64,000 nt of DNA from Dactylosporangium sp. AC04546 (GCF_022095675.1 NZ_JAHYSG010000012.1:1-64000), one strand, 5' to 3'. Counted from the stretch's first letter, positions 43,515-52,606 are shown. The notes: generated by a model not told the origin, from the letters alone. Program-made: numbers and translations.

Positions 43515-45272
43515 TTACTTCCGGCCGGTGCCCGACGCCAGGATCGGCTGGTCGCGCCATGCCTCCAGGCTCGCCACGTTCTCCGGGGCGTTCTGGCAGA
43601 TGACGTACCGCCGGGGCGTCATCGCCGCGTGCCGGCCGGGCAGGCGGGCGAGGCAGCGACGGTGCGCCTCGGCCGGGGTCGGCACGCCGCCGGCGACGTA
43701 GGCGACCAGCGGGTCGCCGGCCACGTCGGCGAAGACGCGGGAGACCCCCGGGGCGAGCGCCTCGTCCAGCAGGCACTGGACGTCGGCCAGGTCGACCCAG
43801 CAGTTGTCGACGAGCAGCCAGCCCGGCGGGCGCTCGATCGGCGCCAGGCCGGTCACGGCCACCGCGGCGGCGTGGCCGAGGTCGCCGTCCGCCGCCGCGA
43901 CGAGCAGGCGCTCCAGGGCCAGCAGCAGGTCGCGGGCCTCGTCGGGGGTGACCCGGCCGGTGTCGCCGCTCCACACGCGGGCGACCAGCGCGCCCTCGAC
44001 CCGCCCGAGGTCGAAGCGCAGCAGGATGTCGGTCGGCGGGAGGTCGGCCCATTCCAAGTGGGTTTCAGCGGCGGTACCGGCGTACGGCACGGGATCGAAG
44101 CCGCGCGTGTCGACGACGACGCTGTTGAACAGCGGCTCGAACGACGGCGCGACGCCCCGCTCGGACGCGACCCAGGCGGCGTGGTCGTGCTGGCGGTACA
44201 CGTCATAGGCCCCGTGCAGGCCGGCCTGGAGCACGGCGCCGAAGCAGCGGCGCACGAGCTCGTCGAAGCCGGCGTCGCCGACCTCGACGGAGACGTAGGT
44301 CGACTGGGCGAGGGTCCCGACGTACCGCTGGAGGCTCGACTCGAAGCGGTTCGCCGAGAGCATCACGAACTGGCAGGTGCCGTAGCCGGTGCGGTGCGAC
44401 AGCAGGGCGCTGAGCGCGGCGAGCACGATCGTGGGCCGGCTGACCTGGGTGCGGGCGGCGATCCGGTCGAGGGCGCGCGCGGCGATCTCCGACGTCATGC
44501 CGCAGGCGCCCGAGCCGGTGGCCCGGTGCACGCGGGGTTTGGCGTAGAGGTGGACCGGGGCGGCGGCGAGGTGGCGGCTCCAGTACCGCAGCGCCTGGTC
44601 GAGGCGGCGCCGCTTGCCCGGCTGACGCTCCACGGTGGCCCGGTCGAGCGGCTGCTGGCGCGCCTCGCCGAGGACCCGGGCCTTCGGCTCGCGGATCATC
44701 TCGGCGAACTCGTGGTCGAGCACCACCAGGGCCTGGAAGTCGACGGCCAGATGCGAGTAGACGGCGACCGCCGTGAGCACGATGCCGTGCCGGATCGCGA
44801 CGGCCAGGCGTACCGGCGGATCCACCTTCACGTCGAGCGGCTCGGTGCGGGTCAGCTCCACGATCCGGGCGGCGACGCGCTCCACGGGCTCACCGTCGCC
44901 CGCCTCGTAGACGGCCATCTGCAGCTCGCCGGCGGTGAGCACCCGCTGCTCGCCCGGCTCCCCCGGCACGTACCGGCTGCGCAGGCCCTCGTGGCGGCAC
45001 AGCAGCACGCCGAAGCACTCGGCGACGTCGGCGACGCGCGTCCCGGGCGGGATGCCGAAGACCTGGTCGAGCAGCGCGGCCGGGGCGCGCGGCGCATCGG
45101 CCAGCCACCTGGCGATGTTGAGCTGACCCACGGTCAGCGGACCGGTCGCGGCCCGCCAGCCCTGGAACCGCACGGGGACGGAGATCAGGCGGGTCAACGG
45201 GACGAGGGGCTGCTCGGTGGGTGACGGGACCGGCACACATCGATCATGCTGGCTGCCACGGACGGCTGTCAT
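43515..45272 (-). CDS. Condensation-domain-like protein with adenylation-domain C-lobe
   Basis: The product is about 585 residues. Residues ~45-445 look like an NRPS condensation domain; at the catalytic position AVYSHLAVDFQAL replaces HHxxxDG, with one His and the Asp kept. After ERPPGWLLVDNCWVDLADVQ the last ~110 residues resemble the C-terminal subdomain of adenylation enzymes: LVAYVAGGVPTPAEAHR, LARLPGRHAAMTPRRYVI and a SGTGRK-like end. No A-domain core, carrier or thioesterase is present. This is an unusual mix; whether it is a working enzyme is unknown. Start uncertain (ATG 45272, GTG 45275 or a GTG near 45239). Confidence 0.65.
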   Translation of the reverse strand: MTAVRGSQHDRCVPVPSPTEQPLVPLTRLISVPVRFQGWRAATGPLTVGQLNIARWLADAPRAPAALLDQVFGIPPGTRVADVAECFGVLLCRHEGLRSRYVPGEPGEQRVLTAGELQMAVYEAGDGEPVERVAARIVELTRTEPLDVKVDPPVRLAVAIRHGIVLTAVAVYSHLAVDFQALVVLDHEFAEMIREPKARVLGEARQQPLDRATVERQPGKRRRLDQALRYWSRHLAAAPVHLYAKPRVHRATGSGACGMTSEIAARALDRIAARTQVSRPTIVLAALSALLSHRTGYGTCQFVMLSANRFESSLQRYVGTLAQSTYVSVEVGDAGFDELVRRCFGAVLQAGLHGAYDVYRQHDHAAWVASERGVAPSFEPLFNSVVVDTRGFDPVPYAGTAAETHLEWADLPPTDILLRFDLGRVEGALVARVWSGDTGRVTPDEARDLLLALERLLVAAADGDLGHAAAVAVTGLAPIERPPGWLLVDNCWVDLADVQCLLDEALAPGVSRVFADVAGDPLVAYVAGGVPTPAEAHRRCLARLPGRHAAMTPRRYVICQNAPENVASLEAWRDQPILASGTGRK

Positions 45273-45345
45273 CACCGTTCAGGCCACCCCGAATTGGCCA
45301 CCCGGCCTATGCTTTGCGAAAATGAGACATTTCCCGGCAGTAATT

Positions 45346-45405
45346 GAAAGTTTCACGATTTTCGTTCGAAAACCCAGCTCAGAGCGTGTAGAGTTTTCGA
45401 AACTC
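45346..45405 (+). promoter_or_regulatory. Cluster of TTTCGAAA-type palindromes upstream of the CE1 esterase
   Basis: GAAAGTTTC (45346-45354), TTTTCGTTCGAAAA (45359-45372) and GAGTTTTCGAAACTC (45391-45405) lie in an AT-rich block before ATG 45441. Their TTTCG/CGAAA halves recall the CGAAACTTTCG operator reported upstream of Streptomyces xylanase genes. Related sites precede GH10 and CE4 here. The cognate regulator is not in the window. Confidence 0.65.
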
Positions 45406-45440
45406 GTCAATGTCCATTGCGGGCGGGCCATGGTGTTGGC

Positions 45441-46733
45441 ATGAACCGCAACCGCCTCCTCACCGGGCTGGCCGCCCTCGTGCTGGCCGCCACCGGCATC
45501 GTCCTGCTCGCGTCGCCGGCGCAGGCCGCGACCCTGACCGAGGTCACCAACTTCGGCACCAACCCCTCCAGCCTGCGGATGCACCTCTACGTGCCGAACA
45601 CGGTCACCGCCCGGCCGGCCGTCGTGGTGGCCGTGCACTACTGCACCGGCTCGGGCCCGGCGTTCTACTCGGGCACCGAGTTCGCCTCGCTCGCGGACCG
45701 CTACGGATTCATCGTGGTCTACCCGTCGGCGACCCGCAGCGGGAGCTGCTTCGACGTCTCCTCGCCGCAGGCGCTGCGCCGCGGCGGCGGCAGCGACCCG
45801 GTCGGCATCATGTCGATGGTGAACTACGTCCTGCAGAACAACAACGCCGACCCGAACCGGGTGTACGTCACCGGCGCGTCGTCCGGCGGCATGATGACGA
45901 ACGTGCTGCTCGGCGATTACCCGGACGTGTTCAAGGCCGGCGCCGCGTTCATGGGGGTGCCGTTCGGCTGCTTCGCCACCACCGACGGCTCGTCGTGGAA
46001 CAGCCAGTGCTCCAGCGGCCAGCGCAACATGACCCCGCAGCAGTGGGGCGACCTGGTCCGGGCGGCGTACCCCGGGTACACCGGCGCACGACCGCGGATG
46101 CAGGTGTGGCACGGCACGACGGACACGACGCTCGCCTACCCGAACTTCAACGAGGAGATCGAGCAGTGGACCAACGTGCTCGGCGTCAGCCAGACGCCGG
46201 TCTCCACCGACACGCCGCAGGCCAACTGGACCCGCACCCGCTACGGCAACGCGAGCGCGCAGGCGCCGGTCGAGGCGATCAGCATCGCGGGCGTCGGGCA
46301 CTCGCTGCCGATGGCCGGGCAGGCCGCGATGGCGATCGAGTTCTTCGGCCTGACCGGTAGCGGCCCGACCTCGCCGCCGCCGTCCTCCTCGTCGCCGTCG
46401 CCGTCGGCCTCGGCCTCGCCGTCCAACCCGAACCCGGGCACCGGCGGCTGCACCGCCACCGTCGCCATCAACCAGTGGCAGGGCGGCTTCGTCGCCACCG
46501 TCCGGGTCACCGCGGGATCGTCCGGGACGAACTCGTGGTCGGTCCGCCTGACCCTGCCGTCGGGCGCGACCATCAGCAACGCCTGGAACACCAACCGCAC
46601 CGCGAACACCGGCGCCGTCACGTTCACGAACGTGACGTACAACGGCAAGATCAACGCCGGCCAGTTCACCGAGTTCGGCTTCCAGTCGTCCGGCACGGCT
46701 GGCACCCTGACCCCGACCTGCACGGCGACCTGA
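45441..46733 (+). CDS. Secreted CE1-type esterase (acetylxylan/feruloyl) with CBM2
   Basis: The product is 430 residues. Signal peptide 1-29 ends at AQA-ATLTE. The alpha/beta-hydrolase core resembles PHB-depolymerase/CE1 esterases: VVVAVHYCTGSG at the oxyanion site, VYVTGASSGGMMTNVL with the nucleophile Ser, and late VWHGTTDTTL and GVGHSLPM for Asp and His. A Ser/Pro linker leads to a C-terminal CBM2 (CTATVAINQWQGGFVATVRV), which binds cellulose or xylan. It removes acetyl or feruloyl groups from xylan and would help the GH10 xylanase. Palindromes upstream suggest substrate-controlled expression. Confidence 0.9.
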   Translation: MNRNRLLTGLAALVLAATGIVLLASPAQAATLTEVTNFGTNPSSLRMHLYVPNTVTARPAVVVAVHYCTGSGPAFYSGTEFASLADRYGFIVVYPSATRSGSCFDVSSPQALRRGGGSDPVGIMSMVNYVLQNNNADPNRVYVTGASSGGMMTNVLLGDYPDVFKAGAAFMGVPFGCFATTDGSSWNSQCSSGQRNMTPQQWGDLVRAAYPGYTGARPRMQVWHGTTDTTLAYPNFNEEIEQWTNVLGVSQTPVSTDTPQANWTRTRYGNASAQAPVEAISIAGVGHSLPMAGQAAMAIEFFGLTGSGPTSPPPSSSSPSPSASASPSNPNPGTGGCTATVAINQWQGGFVATVRVTAGSSGTNSWSVRLTLPSGATISNAWNTNRTANTGAVTFTNVTYNGKINAGQFTEFGFQSSGTAGTLTPTCTAT

Positions 46734-46831
46734 CCCCACTCTCGCGCGCGATCTTGGACTTGTGGTCCCGTATTTGTCCGGAATAGCGGGACAAAGCGGG
46801 GACCACAAGTCCAAGATCGCGGAGGTGGGGC
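46734..46831. terminator. 98-bp near-perfect palindrome, bidirectional terminator or intergenic repeat
   Basis: A perfect 23-bp stem (46748-46770 with 46800-46822) plus an inner TTTGTCC/GGACAAA and outer CCCCAC/GTGGGG arms make one very long hairpin between the convergent CE1 and GH3 genes. It can stop transcription from both sides. Its regularity also fits an intergenic mobile or REP-like element. Confidence 0.75.
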
Positions 46832-46841
46832 TGAGGTGGGG

Positions 46842-49178
46842 CTAGGGGATCAGGGTGATGTCCGGCGTCAGGCGGCGGTCGGCGCCTACCTTGCGGCGTG
46901 GGCCCACTACCCGCACCTTCAGCGTCGCGTGGAACTCGGCGCTCGACGCGCCGACGCGCAGCTCGACCTCGCCCGGCTCGACCAGGCGGTGGCCGGAGCG
47001 GCCCGGGTAGGACAGCAGGTCGGCGTGCAGGCCGACGACGACCGTCCGGCGTTCGCCCGGTGCCAGGTCGACCCTGGGCGCGGCCAGCAGCTGCACCACC
47101 GGGCGGGCGACCTCGGCGACCGGGTCGTGGAGGTACACCTGGACCACCGTGCTCGTCTCGCGGTCGGTCGGGTTCGACAGCGGGACCGCCAGCTCGACGG
47201 CGCCGTCGGTCGCCCAGCCGCCGGGCGCCTCGAGGACGACCTCACCCCACTCGGCGCTCGCGTACGACAGGCCGTGGCCGAACGGGAAGACCGGCGTCGG
47301 GTCGACCGTGCTCACCTCGCTGCGGCGGGCGAGCGGCGCGGCCAGGTACGTCGACGGCTGGCTGGTGCCCGCCGCCGGGAAGCTGACCGGCAGCCGGCCG
47401 GACGGGTTGACCCGGCCGGTGAGCACGCCGGCGACGGCGGTGCCGCCCTCCTCGCCCGGGAAGAACGCGCAGACGACCGCGGCGAGCCGGTCGACCTGCC
47501 GGGACAGCTCGTAGGGCCGGCCGGCCAGCAGCACGAGCACGACCGGCGTGCCGGTGCCGAGCAGCGCCTCGAGGAGCTCCTCCTGGCGGCCCGGCAGGCG
47601 CAGGTCGACGGCGTCGCAGCCTTCGCCCGAGGTACCGGTGCCGAACAGGCCGGCCAGGTCACCGAGGACCGCCACGCACACGTCCGCGGACGCGGCGGCG
47701 GTGACCGCGGCGGCGATGCCGGCGTCGTCGCCGCCCAGCACCGGACAGCCCAGCGCGTGGATGACGTCGTGGCCGTCGCGCAGACTGTCCACGATGGACG
47801 GCAGGTCGACGCCGGCCGGCACGCCGGGGTGGTGGACCAGCACGTGCCGCGGGAACGAGTAGCAGCCCAGGTGCATCCCGGCGTCCGCGGCGCCGGGGCC
47901 GACGACGGCGAGCCGGGCGCCGGGCCGCAGCGGCAGCACCGGCGCGTCGCCGACCGGCTCGTTGCGCAGCAGGACGACGGCCCGCTCGGCGAGGCGCCGG
48001 GCCAGGTCGCGTGAGGCCGGGTCGTCGACGTCGAAGTCACCGGTGTCGAGCACCGGCGGCTCGGGCCGCCAGTCCGCGTCGAGCAGGCCCAGCTCGCACT
48101 TCTGGGTCAGGATGCGGGTCACCGCCCGGTCGACGAGGGCCTCGTCGACGTCGCCGGACTCGACGGCCTCCAGCAGCGGCGGGCCGAAGCAGTTCACGCC
48201 GGGCAGCTCGACGTCGATGCCGGCGAGGAGGGCCTGGGCGGCGGCGTCGGCCCGGCTGCCGGCGACGCCGTGCAGGTTCTGCAGGAACGCGACGGCGAAG
48301 TAGTCGGAGACGACGGTGCCGGTGAACTGCAGCTCGTCACGGAGCAGCCCGGTGAGCATGGTCGGGTCGGCGGCGACCGGGACGCCGTCGTTGTCGGTGT
48401 AGCTGTTCATCACCGACCGGGCGCCGGCTCGCAGGGCCATCTCGAACGGCGGCAGCAGCACGTCGGTCAGCTCGCGCGGGCCGATCGAGACAGGCGCGAG
48501 GTTGCGCCCGGCCCGCGAGGCGGAGTACCCGACGAAGTGCTTGAGCGTGGCGATCACGCCGGCGGACTGCAGGCCGCGCACGTAGGCGCTGCCGATGACG
48601 CCGACCAGGTGCGGGTCCTCGCCGATGGTCTCCTCGACCCGGCCCCAGCGCAGGTCGCGGGCGACGTCGAGGACCGGCGCGAGGCCCTGCTGGATGCCGA
48701 GGCGGCGCATGGTCGCGCCGATCCGGGCGCCCATCTCCTCGACGAGCGCCGGGTCGAAGCTGGCGCCCCAGGACAGCGGGCCGGGGTAGATGGTCGCCTG
48801 CCAGGCCGCGAGGCCGGTGAGGACCTCCTCGTGCATGACCGCGGGGATGCCGAAGCGGCCGGCGGCGACGATCTCGCGCTGGAGGCGGGCGACCCGGGCG
48901 GCGCCGTCGGCGGGCGCGATCGGGATCGTGCCGTAGGTCCGCGTGACCTGGCCGAGGCCGTGGCGGATGAGCTCCGGCCAGTCCACCGGCTCGGCGGCCT
49001 GGTCGTGCTGGTGCGGCGCGACCTCCCCGGCGGTCTCGTCGATGTTCAGCCAGATCCCGTACAGCTGCGCCACCTTCTCGCGCAGCGACATCCGGGCCAT
49101 GAGGTCCGCCACCCGCACCGCGACGGGCGCCGACGCGTCCCGCCAGGTCCCGGCGGCGACGCCGCTGTCAAGTGTCAC
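46842..49178 (-). CDS. GH3-family beta-glucosidase/beta-xylosidase
   Basis: The product is 778 residues from GTG 49178, with GGAG nine bases upstream. An N-terminal GH3 (beta/alpha)8 domain has the nucleophile Asp292 in VVSDYFAV and the KHFVGYSASRAGRNLAP substrate loop. The second alpha/beta domain (VVLLRNE ... SGEGCDAVDLRLPG) and a C-terminal fibronectin-like domain follow. No signal peptide, so it acts in the cytoplasm on imported oligosaccharides, exo-cleaving xylose or glucose. It is the second gene of an operon with the LacI regulator (four-base overlap), divergent from an oligosaccharide importer. Confidence 0.92.
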   Translation of the reverse strand: MTLDSGVAAGTWRDASAPVAVRVADLMARMSLREKVAQLYGIWLNIDETAGEVAPHQHDQAAEPVDWPELIRHGLGQVTRTYGTIPIAPADGAARVARLQREIVAAGRFGIPAVMHEEVLTGLAAWQATIYPGPLSWGASFDPALVEEMGARIGATMRRLGIQQGLAPVLDVARDLRWGRVEETIGEDPHLVGVIGSAYVRGLQSAGVIATLKHFVGYSASRAGRNLAPVSIGPRELTDVLLPPFEMALRAGARSVMNSYTDNDGVPVAADPTMLTGLLRDELQFTGTVVSDYFAVAFLQNLHGVAGSRADAAAQALLAGIDVELPGVNCFGPPLLEAVESGDVDEALVDRAVTRILTQKCELGLLDADWRPEPPVLDTGDFDVDDPASRDLARRLAERAVVLLRNEPVGDAPVLPLRPGARLAVVGPGAADAGMHLGCYSFPRHVLVHHPGVPAGVDLPSIVDSLRDGHDVIHALGCPVLGGDDAGIAAAVTAAASADVCVAVLGDLAGLFGTGTSGEGCDAVDLRLPGRQEELLEALLGTGTPVVLVLLAGRPYELSRQVDRLAAVVCAFFPGEEGGTAVAGVLTGRVNPSGRLPVSFPAAGTSQPSTYLAAPLARRSEVSTVDPTPVFPFGHGLSYASAEWGEVVLEAPGGWATDGAVELAVPLSNPTDRETSTVVQVYLHDPVAEVARPVVQLLAAPRVDLAPGERRTVVVGLHADLLSYPGRSGHRLVEPGEVELRVGASSAEFHATLKVRVVGPRRKVGADRRLTPDITLIP

Positions 49179-50191
49179 GCGTTTGCTCCAATTGCCCTGG
49201 TGGACTGCCGTACCACGAGGCTCGTGGTGAGGCGGACGTGCGTCTGCTCGACCGGCTCGCCGCTCATCAGCTGGATGAGCAGGTCGATCGCGCGGTGGCC
49301 CATCTCGTGGATGGGCTGCTCGACGGTGGTGAGGGCCGGCGTGGTGAGGGCCGACTCGGGGACGTTGTCGAACCCGACCACCGACAGGTCCTCCGGGACC
49401 CGCAGGCCCATGCCGGTCGCGACCTCCATCGCGGCGATGGCCGAGATGTCGTTGGCCGCGAAGATCGCGGTGGGCCGGTCGGGGCCGGCGAGCAGCCGCC
49501 GGGCGGCCTCCGCGGAGGCGTCCGGGTCGTAGTTGCCGACCTGGATGAGGGCCGGATCGACGGGTACCCCGGCCGCGCGCAGCGCGTCGGTGTAGCCCTG
49601 CTCGCGCAGCTTCGCCGACTCCAGGTCGGGCCGGCCGCTGAGCATCGCGATGCGCCGGTGCCCGAGGTCCAGCAGGTGCTGGGTGCCCAGCCGCGCGCCG
49701 AGCAGGTTGTCGGAGTCGACCGTGGGCAGCCCGCTCGGCCCGGCGTGCGGGTCGACGGCGACGACGGCGGTGCCGTAGTCGACGTCGACGACCGTCGGGG
49801 TGACCAGGACGGCGCCGTCGATGAGGGTGCCCGACAGCCGGGAGAGGTAGCGCTGTTCCCAGCCCGCGTGGTCGCCGGAGCGGCCGCCCGCCGAGTAGAC
49901 GACGAGCTCGTAGCCGGTGCCCTTGATCGCCTTCGCCGCGCCCTTGAGCAGCTCGGTGCTGAACGGCTCCAGGTCGGCGACCAGGATGCCGATGACGTTC
50001 GTGCGGTGGTTTCGCAGACTCTGCGCGACGAGGCTGGCCTCGTAGCCCAGCTCGCGGATGACGCTCTGCACGTGGGCGCTGGTGGCCGCGGAGACGCCGT
50101 AGCGGGCGTTGAGCACCTTGGACACCGTGGCGACCGAGACGCCGGCGGCGACCGCGACGTCCCGGATGGTGACGCGGGAACTGGGTTTCAC
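49175..50191 (-). CDS. LacI-family transcriptional repressor
   Basis: The product is 338 residues from GTG 50191. The start SSRVTIRDVAVAAGVSVATV carries the LacI helix-turn-helix; the hinge and periplasmic-binding-protein-like domain (VIGILVADLEPFSTELLKGA onward) would bind a sugar. It forms an operon with the GH3 gene and diverges from the importer. A perfect palindrome GATAACGTTATC lies in its own promoter, so autoregulation and joint control of GH3 and the importer by an oligosaccharide are likely. Confidence 0.95.
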   Translation of the reverse strand: MKPSSRVTIRDVAVAAGVSVATVSKVLNARYGVSAATSAHVQSVIRELGYEASLVAQSLRNHRTNVIGILVADLEPFSTELLKGAAKAIKGTGYELVVYSAGGRSGDHAGWEQRYLSRLSGTLIDGAVLVTPTVVDVDYGTAVVAVDPHAGPSGLPTVDSDNLLGARLGTQHLLDLGHRRIAMLSGRPDLESAKLREQGYTDALRAAGVPVDPALIQVGNYDPDASAEAARRLLAGPDRPTAIFAANDISAIAAMEVATGMGLRVPEDLSVVGFDNVPESALTTPALTTVEQPIHEMGHRAIDLLIQLMSGEPVEQTHVRLTTSLVVRQSTRAIGANA

Positions 50192-50197
50192 GAGGGC

Positions 50198-50226
50198 ACA
50201 ATAGCTTCCGATAACGTTATCAACAA
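50198..50226 (-). promoter_or_regulatory. LacI promoter with embedded GATAACGTTATC operator
   Basis: On the minus strand TTGTTG (50226-50221) and TATTGT (50203-50198) are 17 bases apart, and the GTG start at 50191 lies six bases later, so the transcript is probably leaderless. The perfect 12-bp palindrome GATAACGTTATC (50210-50221) sits in the spacer. It would block this promoter when bound. Confidence 0.7.
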
Positions 50227-50229
50227 CGA

Positions 50230-50259
50230 TTGACAAGAGTTGTAACTAAGGCGGAGACT
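50230..50259 (+). promoter_or_regulatory. Probable promoter of the sugar-importer operon
   Basis: TTGACA (50230-50235) is a consensus -35; the best -10, GAGACT (50254-50259), is weak. The LacI palindrome lies directly upstream, and ACAAC-N11-GTTGT around the -35 adds a second dyad. Confidence 0.5.
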
Positions 50260-50319
50260 CTGGCGGCATCGAGGGCCGAGCGCCTTAGCTCGCCCCGCCC
50301 CCGTCAGGAGATGATCACT

Positions 50320-51624
50320 TTGAACGTCCGCCTGAGCACCCCACGGAGGCTGGCAACGATCGCCATCGCATTGACGATGGCGCTGCCCTCCCTCACCGCA
50401 TGCGGCGACGACGAACCCAGTTCCAGTGACCCGAACGCGCCCGTCACCCTCACCTGGTGGCACAACGGCGCCCAGGACCCCGGCAAGAGCGTCTGGCAGG
50501 GCATCGCAGACGAGTACAGCAAGGCCCACCCGAACGTGAAGTTCCAGGTGGAGCCGACGCAGAACGAGGCACTGAAGACCAAGATCTCGGTTGCGCTGCA
50601 GTCGCCGACCCCGCCCAACATCTTCCAGCAGTGGGGCGGCGGCGCCCTGGCCACGCAGGTCGAGTCGGGCAAGCTCTACGACATGACCGCCGACACCAAG
50701 GACTGGATCAGCTCCATGGGTGCGTCCGCCCAGGGCTGGGCGGTCGACGGCAAGCAGTACGGCATCCCCTACGACCTGCACGTCGTCGGGTTCTGGTACC
50801 GCAAGGACCTCTTCGAGCAGGCCGGCATCACCGCCCCGCCGAAGACGATGACCGAGCTCAACGACGCGGTCACCAAGCTCAAGGCCAAGGGCATCACCCC
50901 GATCTCCCTCGGCGGCAAGGACAAGTGGCCGGACGCGTTCTGGTGGTCGTACTTCGCGATCCGCGAGTGCTCGCTCGACGTGCTCAAGAACACCGTCAAG
51001 AGCCTGAAGATGGACGACGCGTGCTTCGTGAAGGCCGGCGAGGACCTCAAGAAGTTCATCGACACCAAGCCGTTCCAGGACGCCTTCCTCGGCACCCCCG
51101 CCCAGCAGGGCGCCGGCAGCTCGGCCGGCCTGGTCGCCAACGGCAAGGCCGCGATGGAGCTGCAGGGTGACTGGGAACTGCCCACGATGATCCCGCTGAC
51201 CGAGGACAAGGACTTCGCCAAGAAGCTCAGCTGGTTCCCGTTCCCGGAGGTCGAGGGCGGCAAGGGCACCGCGGGCACCGCGCTCGGCGGCGGCGACGGC
51301 TTCTCCTGCAGCGTCAAGGGCGGGGCGGCCTGTGCCGACTTCCTGAAGTACATCGCCAGCACCGAGGTGCAGACGAAGCTCGTCACGACGAACACGGCGA
51401 CGCTGCCGGCGAACCCGGCCGCCATCTCCGCCATCCAGGACCCGTCGCTCAAGACGGTGCAGGAGGCCCTCAACAAGGCGCCGTACATCCAGGTGTACTT
51501 CGACCAGGCCCTGCCCACCAGCGTCGGCCAGGCCCTCAACGACGCCATCGCCGACTTCTTCGCCGGCAAGGGCAGCCCGCAGGGGATCGTCGACGCGTTC
51601 AACAAGGCCGTAGCGAACAAATGA
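50320..51624 (+). CDS. Carbohydrate ABC transporter substrate-binding lipoprotein
   Basis: The product is 434 residues. AGGAG sits nine bases before TTG 50320 but directly abuts ATG 50311, so TTG is the likelier start. A lipobox LPSLTAC anchors the protein outside the membrane. VTLTWWHNGAQDPGKSVWQG, the later PNIFQQWGGGALA and AMELQGDWELP are typical of sugar-binding SBP family 1. It delivers an oligosaccharide, probably a xylan- or cello-derived one, to the two permeases that follow. The permease start overlaps its stop (ATGA). Confidence 0.9.
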   Translation: MNVRLSTPRRLATIAIALTMALPSLTACGDDEPSSSDPNAPVTLTWWHNGAQDPGKSVWQGIADEYSKAHPNVKFQVEPTQNEALKTKISVALQSPTPPNIFQQWGGGALATQVESGKLYDMTADTKDWISSMGASAQGWAVDGKQYGIPYDLHVVGFWYRKDLFEQAGITAPPKTMTELNDAVTKLKAKGITPISLGGKDKWPDAFWWSYFAIRECSLDVLKNTVKSLKMDDACFVKAGEDLKKFIDTKPFQDAFLGTPAQQGAGSSAGLVANGKAAMELQGDWELPTMIPLTEDKDFAKKLSWFPFPEVEGGKGTAGTALGGGDGFSCSVKGGAACADFLKYIASTEVQTKLVTTNTATLPANPAAISAIQDPSLKTVQEALNKAPYIQVYFDQALPTSVGQALNDAIADFFAGKGSPQGIVDAFNKAVANK

Positions 51625-52601
51625 CCAGAGTGGGTGATCCCGCCGTCTCGGCGGGCCCCGACGACACCACGGCCGGCCGCGAGGTCTCGCGGCCGGCCCG
51701 CGGTCCGCGCCGCAGCAGCAAGCGCCTCGAACTGGCGCTGCTGCTGACCCCGGCGCTGGTCCTCTTCGTCGGGTTCGTGCTGCTGCCGATCGCGGTGGCG
51801 ATCTACTACAGCTTCTACAAGTGGACGGGCTTCAGCCCCCGCACGCCGTACGGCTTCGGCAACTACCAGCGGGTGCTGGAGGACGAGGTCTTCCGCAGCG
51901 CCCTGTGGCACAACATCATCATCGCGGTGCTGTCGGTCGCGGTACAGCTGCCACTGTCGATCGGACTGGCCCTGCTGCTCAACCGCAAGATCCGCGGGCG
52001 GGCCGTGCTGCGGCTGGTCGTCTTCATGCCGTACGTGCTGTCCGAGGCGGTGACCGCGGTGGTGTGGTTGCTGATGCTGCAGCCGGGCGGCTTCGTCGAC
52101 CAGGCGTTCAAGGCCGTGGGACTGGGCGGGCTGATCCAGGAGTGGCTCGCCGACGGAAACCTCGTGCTCTACACGCTGTTCGTCGTGATCACCTGGAAGT
52201 ACATCGGCTTCGGCATCATCCTGCTGCTCGCCGGCCTGCAGAGCATCCCGGCCGAACTGCGGGAGGCCGCCGCCACCGACGGCGCCTCCGCCTGGCAGAC
52301 GACGCGCAGCATCGTGCTGCCGCTGCTCGGCCCGACGATCCGGATCTGGATCTTCCTGTCCATCATCGGGTCGCTCCAGCTCTTCGACATCGTGTGGATC
52401 ATGACCCTCGGCGGGCCGGCCAGCGCCTCGGCGACCATGGCCACCTACCTGCTCGACCACGGCTTCAACCGGTACGAGTTCGGCTTCGGCAGCGCCGTCG
52501 CGGTCGTGCTCTTCGTCGTGTGCTTCATCTTCGCGCTGATCTACCAGCGCTTCGCGCTGCGCCGGGACACCGACGGCGCGCTGACCCGGATGGTGGGGTG
52601 A
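51621..52601 (+). CDS. Sugar ABC transporter permease, MalF type
   Basis: The product is 326 residues with six helices after a charged head. The EAA loop LREAAATDGASAWQTTRSIVLP contacts the ATPase. It couples translationally to the binding-protein gene and to the second permease. No ATPase gene is present in the cluster; a shared MsiK-type ATPase encoded elsewhere is the usual actinobacterial solution. Confidence 0.93.
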   Translation: MTRVGDPAVSAGPDDTTAGREVSRPARGPRRSSKRLELALLLTPALVLFVGFVLLPIAVAIYYSFYKWTGFSPRTPYGFGNYQRVLEDEVFRSALWHNIIIAVLSVAVQLPLSIGLALLLNRKIRGRAVLRLVVFMPYVLSEAVTAVVWLLMLQPGGFVDQAFKAVGLGGLIQEWLADGNLVLYTLFVVITWKYIGFGIILLLAGLQSIPAELREAAATDGASAWQTTRSIVLPLLGPTIRIWIFLSIIGSLQLFDIVWIMTLGGPASASATMATYLLDHGFNRYEFGFGSAVAVVLFVVCFIFALIYQRFALRRDTDGALTRMVG

Positions 52602-52606
52602 CCGGC

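Noticed and set aside
28791..45272. A nonribosomal peptide synthesis cluster
   Set aside because: Only two orphan condensation-like proteins occur, 13 kb apart, with no adenylation core, carrier or thioesterase domain.
46842..50201. 1,119-codon frame fusing the GH3 gene to an upstream region
   Set aside because: The upstream part is a shadow of the LacI gene; GTG 49178 with a ribosome site starts GH3.
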